Shown: positions 19,545 through 28,149 of the stretch, piece by piece | Numbering within the stretch: the stretch's first letter is position 1 | Layout: the number at the start of each line of letters is the position of its first letter | Source: Blastococcus sp. CT_GayMR19 | GTDB taxonomy: Bacteria; Actinomycetota; Actinomycetes; Mycobacteriales; Geodermatophilaceae | Direction of reading: 5' to 3' | DNA: 64,000 nt | Assembly: GCF_004570385.1 (NCBI RefSeq) | Contig: NZ_SPQL01000005.1 | Span: 124,001-188,000, forward strand | Translations under genes and position numbers: made by a program | The notes under the pieces: model-generated | Told to the model about the DNA's origin: nothing | Seen by the model: the letters and a program-made list of their open reading frames with translations, nothing else | Database searches by the model: none

Positions 19545-21173
19545 TCACAGCGGGATGTTCCCGTGCTTCTTGGGCGGCAGCGTCTGGCGCTTGTTCGCCA
19601 GCACGCGGAGCGCCTTGGTCACCTGCACGCGGGTGTGCGACGGCGGGATGACGGCGTCGACGTAGCCCCGGTCCGCGGCGATGTAGGGATTGGCGAGGGT
19701 GTCCTCGTAGTCGGCGATCAGCTCGGCGCGACGGGCGTCCGGATCGTCCGCTTCGGCGAGCTCCTTGCGGTAGAGGATCCCGACCGCGCCCTGCGCCCCG
19801 ACGACGGCGATCTGCGCGCTCGGCCAGGCGAGGTTCACGTCGGCGCCCAGGTGCTTGGAACCCATGACGTCGTAGGCGCCGCCGTAGGCCTTGCGGGTGA
19901 TCACGGTGACCAGCGGGACGGTCGCCTCGGCGTAGGCGTAGATGAGCTTGGCGCCGCGCCGGATGATGCCCTCCCACTCCTGCGACGTCCCGGGGAGGAA
20001 GCCGGGGACGTCGACGAAGGTGAGCACCGGGAGGTTGAAGGCGTCGCACGTGCGCACGAACCTGGCCGCCTTCTCGCTGGCGTCGATGTCCAGGGTGCCG
20101 GCGAACTGGGTGGGCTGGTTGGCCACGACCCCCACCGGCCGGCCCTCGACCCGGCCGAAGCCGACCAGGATGTTCGGCGCGAACAGCGGCTGCACCTCGA
20201 GGAACTCGCCGTCGTCGACGACGTGCTCGATCACGGTGTGCATGTCGTAGGGGGTGTTCGTCGAGTCGGGGATGAACGTGTCGAGCTCGAGATCGGAGTC
20301 GGTGAGGGCGTCCGGCAGGACCGTCTCCACCGGTGCGACGTCGAGCGCCGGCAGCGGGTCGAGGTTGTTGCTCGGGAGGTAGGACAGCAGCGCCTTCACG
20401 TAGTCGAGGGCGTCGGACTCGTCCTCGGCGAGGTAGTGGGCGACGCCGGACTTCGTGTTGTGCGTGCGCGCCCCGCCGAGCTCCTCGAGGGTGACCTCCT
20501 CGCCGGTGACGGTCTTCACGACGTCGGGCCCGGTGATGAACATCTGGCTGGTCTTGTCGACCATCACGACGAAGTCGGTGAGGGCGGGGGAGTAGACGTG
20601 CCCACCTGCCGCCGCTCCCATGACCAGGGAGATCTGCGGGATGACGCCGGAGGCGTGCACGTTGCGCCGGAAGATCTCGCCGTACAGGCCGAGGGAGACC
20701 ACACCCTCCTGGATGCGTGCGCCGCCGCCCTCGTTGATGCCGATCACGGGGCAGCCGTTCGACACGGCGAAGTCGAGGATCTTCACGATCTTCTCGCCGT
20801 AGACCTCCCCGAGGCTGCCACCGAAGACCGTGACGTCCTGAGAGAAGACCGCGACGGGCCGCCCGTCGACGGTGCCGTACCCGGTGACGACGCCGTCGCC
20901 GAAGGGCCGCTTGGCGTCCATGCCGAAGTTGCCCGAGCGGTGCCGCGCGAACTCGTCGAACTCGGTGAAGGAGCCCGGATCCAGCAGGGCCTCGATGCGC
21001 TCCCGGGCGGTCATCTTCCCCGCGGCGTGCTGCTTCTCCACGGCACGCTCGGAGCCGGCGTGCGTCGCCTCCTGCACGCGACGCTCGAAGTCGGCCAGCT
21101 TTCCGGCGGTGGTGTGGATGTCGACGTCGTCGGGCACGTGCTCCCCGGCACTCTCCAGCTCGGCACTGCTCAC
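19545..21173 (-). CDS. Propionyl-/acyl-CoA carboxylase beta subunit (carboxyltransferase, AccD5-like)
   Basis: A 542-residue carboxyltransferase of the crotonase superfamily that moves the carboxyl group from biotin to propionyl-CoA or acetyl-CoA. Recognisable parts are [17 protein letters not shown], the oxyanion-hole loops GGGARIQEG and [16 protein letters not shown] in the N-half, and [17 protein letters not shown] in the C-half. The GTG at 21173 is the start because GAGGAG lies six bases upstream; it gives the family's usual length. With accA at 16763 and accE at 19205 it should form propionyl-CoA carboxylase and feed methylmalonyl-CoA to MutAB. It is divergent from birA. Confidence 0.93.
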   Translation of the reverse strand: MSSAELESAGEHVPDDVDIHTTAGKLADFERRVQEATHAGSERAVEKQHAAGKMTARERIEALLDPGSFTEFDEFARHRSGNFGMDAKRPFGDGVVTGYGTVDGRPVAVFSQDVTVFGGSLGEVYGEKIVKILDFAVSNGCPVIGINEGGGARIQEGVVSLGLYGEIFRRNVHASGVIPQISLVMGAAAGGHVYSPALTDFVVMVDKTSQMFITGPDVVKTVTGEEVTLEELGGARTHNTKSGVAHYLAEDESDALDYVKALLSYLPSNNLDPLPALDVAPVETVLPDALTDSDLELDTFIPDSTNTPYDMHTVIEHVVDDGEFLEVQPLFAPNILVGFGRVEGRPVGVVANQPTQFAGTLDIDASEKAARFVRTCDAFNLPVLTFVDVPGFLPGTSQEWEGIIRRGAKLIYAYAEATVPLVTVITRKAYGGAYDVMGSKHLGADVNLAWPSAQIAVVGAQGAVGILYRKELAEADDPDARRAELIADYEDTLANPYIAADRGYVDAVIPPSHTRVQVTKALRVLANKRQTLPPKKHGNIPL

Positions 21174-21256
21174 ACGTTCTCCTCGCTGACGCTCGTCGGC
21201 CGCGTTCGCGTCGCTGCTCTGCTCATGCGTGATCTCGCAAGCTCGATCACGGGCCG

Positions 21257-21263
21257 TAGCGTA
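21257..21263. promoter_or_regulatory. Overlapping divergent -10 boxes for birA and accD
   Basis: The heptamer TAGCGTA reads TAGCGT on the plus strand (21257-21262), six bases before the birA GTG at 21269, and TACGCT on the minus strand (21263-21258), which could serve accD with a leader of about 77 bases. The birA reading is the better supported of the two. Confidence 0.45.
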
Positions 21264-21268
21264 AGGGA

Positions 21269-22120
21269 GTGCCCGAATCCTCCTTCTCCCGCTGGTCGGA
21301 TCTGGACCGGCCACGGCTCGACGCTCCCTCCCTCGGCGCGGTGCTCACCCGGGACAGCCGGTTGTGGCGCTCGCTCGAGGTGGTCGAGGAGATCGGCTCC
21401 ACCAACGCCGAGCTGATCGGCCGCGCCGCCGATCCCTCCGAGGGCGGTGCCCCGGAGGGGACGGTCCTCGTCGCCGAGCACCAGGTCACCGGCCGCGGCC
21501 GGCTCGACCGGGTCTGGGCCTCCCCGCCGCGCGCGGGGCTCACCGTCTCCTTCCTCCTGCGGCCCGAGGTGCCGGCCGCCCGCAAGGGCTGGCTGCCGCT
21601 GCTCACCGGCGTCGCACTGGCCGAGTCGGTCAGCGAGGTGACGGGCGTCCTGCCCTCGCTCAAGTGGCCCAACGACCTGCTGGCCGCCGACGGCCGGAAG
21701 CTCGCCGGGATCCTCGCCGAGACCGTGACACGCCCCCACCCGCCCGCGGTCGTGGTGGGCACCGGCCTCAACGTCTCGACCACGGCGGAGGAGCTGCCGG
21801 ACACGGGGACGTCGCTGGCGCGGATCACCGGGGGGACCGTGGACCGGGGCACGGTCCTGCTGGCCTTCCTCCGGGCCGTCGAGCAGCGGTACCGGCGCTG
21901 GGTCGACGTCCTCGGGGATCCGGTCTCCTCGGGCCTGGCCCAGGACTACCTCGCCTGGTCCTCCACGGTCGGGACGGAGGTCGCCGTCGCCCTGCCCGAC
22001 GGCTCGACCCTGGAGGGCACCGCGCAGGCGGTGGACTGGGACGGCCGGCTCGTCGTCGCCACCGCCGAGGGCACGGTCGAGCTCGCGTCCGGGGACGTGC
22101 GGCACGTGCGCCGCGTGTGA
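21269..22120 (+). CDS. birA: Biotin-[acetyl-CoA-carboxylase] ligase
   Basis: A 283-residue biotin protein ligase. The biotin and ATP binding loop is GRGRLDRVW (75-83), followed by KWPNDLL (132-138) and GTGLNVS. There is no N-terminal helix-turn-helix, so this is the single-function type that does not repress transcription. The GTG start is preceded by TAGCGT at a leaderless spacing. It modifies the carrier lysine of the carboxylase alpha subunit encoded at 16763, and it is divergent from the carboxyltransferase gene, as in mycobacteria. Confidence 0.93.
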   Translation: MPESSFSRWSDLDRPRLDAPSLGAVLTRDSRLWRSLEVVEEIGSTNAELIGRAADPSEGGAPEGTVLVAEHQVTGRGRLDRVWASPPRAGLTVSFLLRPEVPAARKGWLPLLTGVALAESVSEVTGVLPSLKWPNDLLAADGRKLAGILAETVTRPHPPAVVVGTGLNVSTTAEELPDTGTSLARITGGTVDRGTVLLAFLRAVEQRYRRWVDVLGDPVSSGLAQDYLAWSSTVGTEVAVALPDGSTLEGTAQAVDWDGRLVVATAEGTVELASGDVRHVRRV

Positions 22121-22195
22121 CGGCCGGGACGCTCCCGCTGCCGCACACGCGCGCGAGAGCCGGGCGGGCGGCGCCGGGTGCGTCATCCTGGCGGT

Positions 22196-22780
22196 ATGCC
22201 GTATCCGGACAAGCTGCTGGGCGAGGACGAGGAGATCGTCCAGCACCTGCACCCGCACTGGCTCACCGTCTTCTGGCCGGTCGTGCGGTTCCTGCTGATC
22301 GTCGGTGCGGCCTCCTTCGCGCTGGCCGTGATCCCCGCCGGCCCGCAGCAGGGCATCGTCCGGATGCTCGTCCTCGCGCTCGCCGTCCTCCTCCTGCTGG
22401 TCGCCGTGGTCGTTCCGGTGCTGCGCTGGCGGACGACCCACTACGTGATCACGACGCACCGGCTGCTGTTCCGGGAGGGCATCCTGACCCGCCGCGGCCG
22501 CGACCTCGCCCACTCGCGGATCACCGACGTCTCCTTCACCCAGACGCTGTGGGAACGGATCATCAACTCCGGCACGGTCACCATCCAGACGGCCGAGAGC
22601 GCCACGGTGCTCAGGCGGATCCCGGACAGCGACGGCGTCCAGCAGCTCCTCAACCACATGGTCGAGGAGGACTCGGACCGCCGGGCCCAGGAGAGCGCCG
22701 GCTACATCCGGGGTGACCACGGCGAGGGTGCCGGCACCCGGTTCCGGGGCGAGACGGGGTACTCCACCGCGCTGCTCTGA
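22196..22780 (+). CDS. PH domain-containing membrane protein (YdbS/bPH2 type)
   Basis: A 194-residue protein with two membrane helices (about residues 24-45 and 52-75) followed by a bacterial pleckstrin-homology domain (THYVITTHRLLFREGILTRR, then DVSFTQTLWERI). Function is unknown for most of the family. The ATG at 22196 fits the family start MPYPDKLLGEDEE; no ribosome site is visible, and a weak CATCCT box lies six bases upstream. Its position next to birA matches Rv3278c beside birA in M. tuberculosis. The last 30 residues are polar and probably disordered. Confidence 0.85.
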   Translation: MPYPDKLLGEDEEIVQHLHPHWLTVFWPVVRFLLIVGAASFALAVIPAGPQQGIVRMLVLALAVLLLLVAVVVPVLRWRTTHYVITTHRLLFREGILTRRGRDLAHSRITDVSFTQTLWERIINSGTVTIQTAESATVLRRIPDSDGVQQLLNHMVEEDSDRRAQESAGYIRGDHGEGAGTRFRGETGYSTALL

Positions 22781-22846
22781 CCGTGCCCAGCGGACTGTGA
22801 CCGTTCCGTCACGGCGAGCCTCTGCGGTTCTGTCGGTACCCCCACA

Positions 22847-22852
22847 TACGTT
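22847..22852 (+). promoter_or_regulatory. -10 box of a leaderless start for sbcD
   Basis: TACGTT ends six bases before the ATG at 22859. No ribosome site is present. Confidence 0.55.
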
Positions 22853-22858
22853 CCGGTC

Positions 22859-24007
22859 ATGCGGCTGCTGCACACCTCCGACTGGCACATCGGACGGTCC
22901 CTGCACGGCACCGATCTGCTCGCCGAGCAGGAGGCGGTGCTCGGCGCCCTGGCCGACGTCGTCGCCGCCGAGTCGGTCGACGTCGTCCTCGTCGCCGGCG
23001 ACGTCTACGACCGTGCGGTGCCCTCCGCGGATGCCACGGCGGTGCTCAGCCGGGTCGTGGCCCGCCTGCGCCGCGCCGGTGCCACCGTCGTGCTCACGCC
23101 GGGCAATCACGACTCCGCGCGCCGGCTCGGCACGTTCTCCGAGCTGCTGGCGGTCGGCGGTCTGCACGTGCGCGCCGAAACCTCGCGGCTCGACGAGCCC
23201 GTGCTGCTCTCCGACGAGCACGGCGACGTCGCGGTGTACGGCCTGCCCTTCCTCGAGCCCGAGCTGGCGCGGTTCGAGCTCGGCGTCACCACCGCGCGCA
23301 GTCACGAGGCGGTCCTCGGCACGGCCATGGACCGCGTGCGGGCCGACCTCTTCCTCCGGCCGGGCACCCGCTCCGTGGTGCTGGCCCACGCCTTCGTCGG
23401 CGGGGGTGTGGCCAGCGACAGCGAGCGGGACATCAGCGTCGGGGGCGTCGACCTCGTGCCGGCCTCGGTGTTCGACGGCGTGGACTACGTCGCGCTCGGG
23501 CACCTGCACCGCCCGCAGACCCTCAGCCCGCGCGTCCGCTACAGCGGCTCGCCGCTGGCCTACTCGTTCGGTGAGGCCGGGCAGGACAAGCAGGCCTGGC
23601 TGCTCGACCTCGACGCGTCCGGGCTCGCCGACGTCCGTGCCGTCCCGCTGCCCACGCCCCGCCCGCTGAGCGTCCTCACCGGCACGCTGTCCGAGCTGCT
23701 CGCCGACCCGGCCCACGGCGACGCCGTGGAGCACTTCGTCTCGGCCCGGCTCACCGACCCGGTCCGGCCCGCCGACCCGATGCGGGCGCTGCAGACGCGG
23801 TTCCCGCACTGCGTGCATCTGGAGTGGACCGGCAGCGGGGCCGTGTCCGACGGGCGCAGCTACCAGGAGCGCCTGCGCGGCCGCGGCGATCTCGACGTGG
23901 CCGGCGAGTTCGTCCGGCACGTCCGCGGCGTGCCGGCCGGCGCCGCGGAACTCGCCCTGCTCGGCCGCGCGCTGACCGCGGCCGACCGCGACGAGGCGGC
24001 CCGATGA
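22859..24007 (+). CDS. sbcD: Exonuclease SbcCD, nuclease subunit SbcD
   Basis: A 382-residue Mre11-type metallophosphoesterase. The metal-binding motifs are HTSDWHIGRSLHG (5-17), AGDVYDRAVPS, TPGNHDSARR (about 80-89) and GHLHRPQ. With SbcC it opens hairpins and degrades blocked DNA ends. It starts with an ATG that is probably the first base of its transcript, and its stop overlaps sbcC as ATGA at 24004-24007. Confidence 0.95.
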   Translation: MRLLHTSDWHIGRSLHGTDLLAEQEAVLGALADVVAAESVDVVLVAGDVYDRAVPSADATAVLSRVVARLRRAGATVVLTPGNHDSARRLGTFSELLAVGGLHVRAETSRLDEPVLLSDEHGDVAVYGLPFLEPELARFELGVTTARSHEAVLGTAMDRVRADLFLRPGTRSVVLAHAFVGGGVASDSERDISVGGVDLVPASVFDGVDYVALGHLHRPQTLSPRVRYSGSPLAYSFGEAGQDKQAWLLDLDASGLADVRAVPLPTPRPLSVLTGTLSELLADPAHGDAVEHFVSARLTDPVRPADPMRALQTRFPHCVHLEWTGSGAVSDGRSYQERLRGRGDLDVAGEFVRHVRGVPAGAAELALLGRALTAADRDEAAR

Positions 24008-26964
24008 GGGTCCACTCCCTGGCGCTCACCGCGTTCGGGCCGTTCGCCGACACCGTCGAGGTCGACCTGGACGAGGTCGGCCGCGACGGGCTCTTCCTGC
24101 TCTGGGGCCCGACCGGCGCGGGCAAGACCACGCTGCTCGACGGCGTCGTCTACGCCCTCTACGGCACCGTGCCCGGCGCCCGGGGGGAGGAGCGCCGGCT
24201 GCGCAGCGACCACACGGGGGACGCCGTGCGCACCGAGGTGACGTGCGAGGTGACGCTCGCCGGCGAGCGGATCCGCGTGATCCGCCGGCCCGAGCAGCAG
24301 CGGCCCAAGAAGCGCGGCAGCGGGTCGACGACCGAGCAGGCGAAGCTCACGGTGCAGCGCTGGGCCGGGAGTACCTGGGAGCCCGTCAGCACGCGCATCG
24401 ACGAGGGGTCGGAGTACCTGCGCACGAGGCTCGGTCTCTCGGCCGAGCAGTTCTGCCAGGTGGTGCTGCTCCCGCAGGGCGACTTTGCGCGCTTCCTCCG
24501 CGCCGAGCCCGAGGACCGGGGGCGCCTGCTGCGGACCCTCTTCGACGTCGACCGTTTCGCCCGCGCCGAGGAGTGGCTGGCCACCGAGCGGGCCGCCGCC
24601 CGGGCCGCGCTGGAGACCGTCCGCGCCTCGATGAGCACGCTCCTGGCGCGGGTGGCGCAGATCGCCGACGCGGAGGTCCCGGAGGGGCTCGCGCCCGAGC
24701 TCGTCGGCGCCGCCCCGGGCGCGCACGTGGACCCGTGGGTGTCCGCCGTCCGGTCGACTGCCCGCGACCGGCTGGCGGCCGCCACCACCGCGGCCGACGA
24801 AGCCGCCGAGGACGCGGCGCGGGTGGACGCCGAGCTGACCGCCGCGCGGGCCGTCGCCGACCGGCACACGCGCCGGGACCGCGCCCGCCGCGACCTGGAC
24901 CGGCTGACCGCGCAGGAGGTCGAGCTGTCTCCCCTCCGGGCGGAGCGGGACGCCGGTCGCCGGGCCGAGCCCCTCCGCGACGTCCTCGAGGCCGCCGGTC
25001 GCTCGGCGCTGACGGCGGAGCAGTCCGCGGCCGCTCTCGAGTCCGCCCGGACGGCGTGGTCGGCGGTCGCGGGGGACCGCGACGCCACCTCGTCGCTGTC
25101 CCGGTCGCTACGCGACGAGGCGGCGGAGGTGCGTGCCCTCCTGCCGGAGGTCGACCGTGGCACGACGCTGCAGCGCTCCCTCGCCCGGCTGGACGGCGTG
25201 GTCCAGCGCCTCACCGGGTGCTGCGAGGAGGGCGCCACGGCAGCGGCGTCCTGGCCCGAGCGGCTGGCCGAGCAGGAGCGGCGCGTCGAGGTCGCCCAGC
25301 AGGCGGCCGCCCGGCTGCCGGGGTTGCGCGCGGCAGCCGAGGCGACCGGGGCCGCGCTCACCGCAGGCCGCGCGGCCCAGGACGTGGGGACGACGCTCAC
25401 CGGGTCCCGCGCGGCCGCCCTGGGTGCCCGCGAGGCCTGGGTGGCGGCACGGGAGCACTGGGTCACCCTCCGGGCGGCCCGGCTCGAGGGCATGGCGGCC
25501 GAGCTGGCCGCGCAGCTCGCCGACGGGGCGGACTGCCCCGTGTGCGGCGCCGTCGAGCACCCCCGCCCGGCCACCCATGACGGCCCCGCCGTCACCGCCG
25601 CCGACGAGCAGGCCGCCCGCGCCGCCGTCGACCGTGCCGAGACGGCGTCGACGGCGGCCCTCGCGGTCGTCGAGGGACAGGAACGGGAGCTGGCGGCCCT
25701 GCGGGCCCGGGCCGGCGAGCGCGCCGTCGCCGAGCTGGCCGAGACGCTCGCGGCGCAGGTCGCCGAGGTCGGGGCCGCGGCCGAGCTGGCCGACGATCTC
25801 GAGCCTGCCCGGCGGGCCCGCGCGGCCCTGGTCGCCGAACGGGAGGCCGCAGCCGCCCGCCTGGCCGCCGACCGGGAGGAGCTGCAGGCCCGCACCGCCG
25901 AGCAGACCGCCGTCCGGGTGGCGCTGGCCGAGCTCACCGAGCGGCTCACGGCCGTCCGGGGCGAGGACCGGAACCTGCCCGCCCGGGTGCGGCGGCTCAC
26001 CGACGAGGCGGAGCGGTGCGAGGCCGTCCTCACCGCCGAGACAGACGAGCTCCGGACCAGGGCGGCCGCCGACACCGCCCGGACGACCGCCGGGCAGCGG
26101 GCCGTGGAGGCGGGGTTCGCCGACGTGCTGGCCGCGGCCGCCGCCCTGCCGGCCGGCGGCCGGCTGGCCGCCCTCGACCGGAGGATCGACGAGCACGACC
26201 GGATGCTCTCGGTGCTCCGTGCCACGCTCGCCGAGCCGGAGCTGGCGGACCTGGGTCCGCGCCCGGACCTCGACGCGCTGGGCGAGCGGTGCGCCGAGGT
26301 CACCCGGCGGCGGGAGGACGCCGTCGCGGCGCTGGACCGGGCACGGCGGTGCTCCGCGTCGCTGGAGGCGATCGCCGGTGAGATCACCGCGACGCAGGTG
26401 GAGCTCCAGGAGCGCCGCGGCTGGGCCGACCGGGTCGCGGAGCTGGCCGACCTGGCCAACGGCCGGGGCGCCAACACCCTGCGCATGCGCCTGCAGTCGT
26501 TCGTCCTCGCCGCCCGCCTCGAGCAGGTGGCGGAGGTCGCGAGCCGGCGCCTGCAGGAGATGTCCGGCGGCCGCTACACGTTCCTGCACAGCGACGCCCA
26601 GGGCCGCAACGGCACCCGCGGCGGTCTCGGGCTCGACGTGCTCGACGAGTACACCGGTGTCCGGCGGCCCACCAAGACGCTGTCCGGGGGCGAGAGCTTC
26701 ATGGCCTCGCTGGCCCTGGCCCTCGGGCTGGCCGACGTCGTCAGCGCCGAGAGCGGCGGCGTGGAGATCGACACCCTCTTCGTCGACGAGGGCTTCGGCA
26801 CGCTGGACGCCGAGTCCCTCGACGCGGTCATGGGTGTGCTCGACGAGTTGCGCCGCGGGGGACGGACCGTGGGGGTGATCAGTCACGTGGAGGAGCTGCG
26901 GACCCGGATCCCCACGCGCCTGGAGGTCCTCGCCGGCCGCAACGGTTCCCGCCTCGCCGGCTGA
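24004..26964 (+). CDS. sbcC: Exonuclease SbcCD, SMC-like ATPase subunit SbcC
   Basis: A 986-residue Rad50-type ATPase. The Walker A motif is GPTGAGKTT (35-43), the long arms are rich in Ala, Glu, Arg and Leu as in coiled coils, the zinc hook is CPVC at residues 511-514, and the C-terminal head has the ABC signature LSGGESFMASLAL and Walker B segment DTLFVDEGFGTLD. The start is the ATG overlapping the sbcD stop. A strong hairpin terminator follows at 26985. Confidence 0.95.
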   Translation: MRVHSLALTAFGPFADTVEVDLDEVGRDGLFLLWGPTGAGKTTLLDGVVYALYGTVPGARGEERRLRSDHTGDAVRTEVTCEVTLAGERIRVIRRPEQQRPKKRGSGSTTEQAKLTVQRWAGSTWEPVSTRIDEGSEYLRTRLGLSAEQFCQVVLLPQGDFARFLRAEPEDRGRLLRTLFDVDRFARAEEWLATERAAARAALETVRASMSTLLARVAQIADAEVPEGLAPELVGAAPGAHVDPWVSAVRSTARDRLAAATTAADEAAEDAARVDAELTAARAVADRHTRRDRARRDLDRLTAQEVELSPLRAERDAGRRAEPLRDVLEAAGRSALTAEQSAAALESARTAWSAVAGDRDATSSLSRSLRDEAAEVRALLPEVDRGTTLQRSLARLDGVVQRLTGCCEEGATAAASWPERLAEQERRVEVAQQAAARLPGLRAAAEATGAALTAGRAAQDVGTTLTGSRAAALGAREAWVAAREHWVTLRAARLEGMAAELAAQLADGADCPVCGAVEHPRPATHDGPAVTAADEQAARAAVDRAETASTAALAVVEGQERELAALRARAGERAVAELAETLAAQVAEVGAAAELADDLEPARRARAALVAEREAAAARLAADREELQARTAEQTAVRVALAELTERLTAVRGEDRNLPARVRRLTDEAERCEAVLTAETDELRTRAAADTARTTAGQRAVEAGFADVLAAAAALPAGGRLAALDRRIDEHDRMLSVLRATLAEPELADLGPRPDLDALGERCAEVTRRREDAVAALDRARRCSASLEAIAGEITATQVELQERRGWADRVAELADLANGRGANTLRMRLQSFVLAARLEQVAEVASRRLQEMSGGRYTFLHSDAQGRNGTRGGLGLDVLDEYTGVRRPTKTLSGGESFMASLALALGLADVVSAESGGVEIDTLFVDEGFGTLDAESLDAVMGVLDELRRGGRTVGVISHVEELRTRIPTRLEVLAGRNGSRLAG

Positions 26965-26984
26965 CCTGCGCCGCGGACGGACGC

Positions 26985-27020
26985 GGCCCCCGGTCGCGTC
27001 CGTCGACGCGATCGGGGGCC
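26985..27020. terminator. Bidirectional hairpin terminator between sbcC and the GT2 gene
   Basis: GGCCCCCGGTCGCGTC, loop CGTC, GACGCGATCGGGGGCC: a 16-pair stem with one G-T pair, placed between convergent genes ending at 26964 and 27046. It lacks a T-run, as is common in GC-rich actinobacteria. Confidence 0.75.
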
Positions 27021-27045
27021 GGCGGCGTGCGTGCCCGCGGAGCGG

Positions 27046-28149
27046 TCAGCCCACCCGGGCGTCGACCGCCATCGAGCCGAGCCGCGCCTCGGCGGCACGC
27101 GCCCGGTGCTGGTCCGCCGAGCCGACCACGGCCTCGTCGGCCACCGGCACGGTCGGAGCCCCGGCGACGTCGGCCACGGACCGCACGACGTAGATCGGCC
27201 GCCGGCGGGCGTCGTCGCCCGCGCGCCAGACGTACTCGCCCATGACGCTCAGGAATCCCAGGTTGAGCCCGCCGGTCAGGAGGACCAGCGCGCCGACGAA
27301 CCAGAAGCCGGCGCCGCCGGCCGGGAGGGCCGCCACGACCACGCCGACGAGGGCGACGGCGACCGCGACGACGCAGAGGACGGCGCCCAGGTAGCCCGCC
27401 ACGCGCGCCGGGGCCTGGCTGAACTCGACGAAGGAGTCGACGACCAGCTTGATCTTCTTCGCGTTGGTCCACTTGCTCGTGCCGGCCGGCCGGGCCAGCT
27501 GCTCGAAGCCGACGGTCGCCTGGTCGAAACCGGCCCAGGCGACGAGCCCGAAGATGTTCCGGTTGGCCTCCGGCATCGCGTTGACGACGTCCAGGACGGC
27601 GCGCGAGACCAGGACGATCGACGGCCCCTCGGCCGGATAGGTCGGGATGGTCGACCAGCGGTGGAACCAGCGCGAGAAGGCGCGGGACATCGCGTTGCCG
27701 ACACCCTTGGGCACCGAGCGCGTCACCCGGGTGCCCCAGACGACGTCGTGGCCGTCCTCCCAGGTCCGGAGGAAGCGCCCGATGACCTCGAGGGGCTCCT
27801 GCAGGTCGGCCGAGAGCGTCATGGCGCAGTCGCCGCGGGACGTGCGGAAGCCGGCGGTGATCGCGGCGTGCGAGCCGAAGTTCCGGGACAGCGTCACCAC
27901 GCGCGCGGTGATGCCGGTTCCGTCGAGCGCGCTGACCAGCAGGTTCGGGGTTCCGTCGGACGACCCGTCGTCGACGAGGATCAGCTCGAAGCGGTGGTCG
28001 GGGTGGCTCGCGCCGATCTGCCGGACCAGCTCGACGAGGCCCTGGACGTTCTCCGCCTCGTTGAACGCCGGGATCACCAGGCTGACGAGCGGCACCTCGG
28101 CCGTCGGGCCGACCCCTGCGGGCTGCGGTGTGCGGCGGTGGTCGGTCAT
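27046..28149 (-). CDS. Polyprenyl-phosphate glycosyltransferase (GT2, DPM1-like)
   Basis: A 367-residue glycosyltransferase with an N-terminal GT-A domain (SLVIPAFNEAENVQGLVELV; ILVDDGSSDGT; SADLQEP) and two C-terminal membrane helices. It should load a sugar onto polyprenyl phosphate. It is the last gene of a three-gene minus-strand run with a YfhO-type membrane protein, whose stop it overlaps by four bases (28146-28149), and a flippase-like protein. It is a paralogue of the GT2 at 9042, but the surrounding genes differ: here there is no GtrA and the presumed flippase is of the LPG-synthase membrane type. Confidence 0.88.
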   Translation of the reverse strand: MTDHRRTPQPAGVGPTAEVPLVSLVIPAFNEAENVQGLVELVRQIGASHPDHRFELILVDDGSSDGTPNLLVSALDGTGITARVVTLSRNFGSHAAITAGFRTSRGDCAMTLSADLQEPLEVIGRFLRTWEDGHDVVWGTRVTRSVPKGVGNAMSRAFSRWFHRWSTIPTYPAEGPSIVLVSRAVLDVVNAMPEANRNIFGLVAWAGFDQATVGFEQLARPAGTSKWTNAKKIKLVVDSFVEFSQAPARVAGYLGAVLCVVAVAVALVGVVVAALPAGGAGFWFVGALVLLTGGLNLGFLSVMGEYVWRAGDDARRRPIYVVRSVADVAGAPTVPVADEAVVGSADQHRARAAEARLGSMAVDARVG

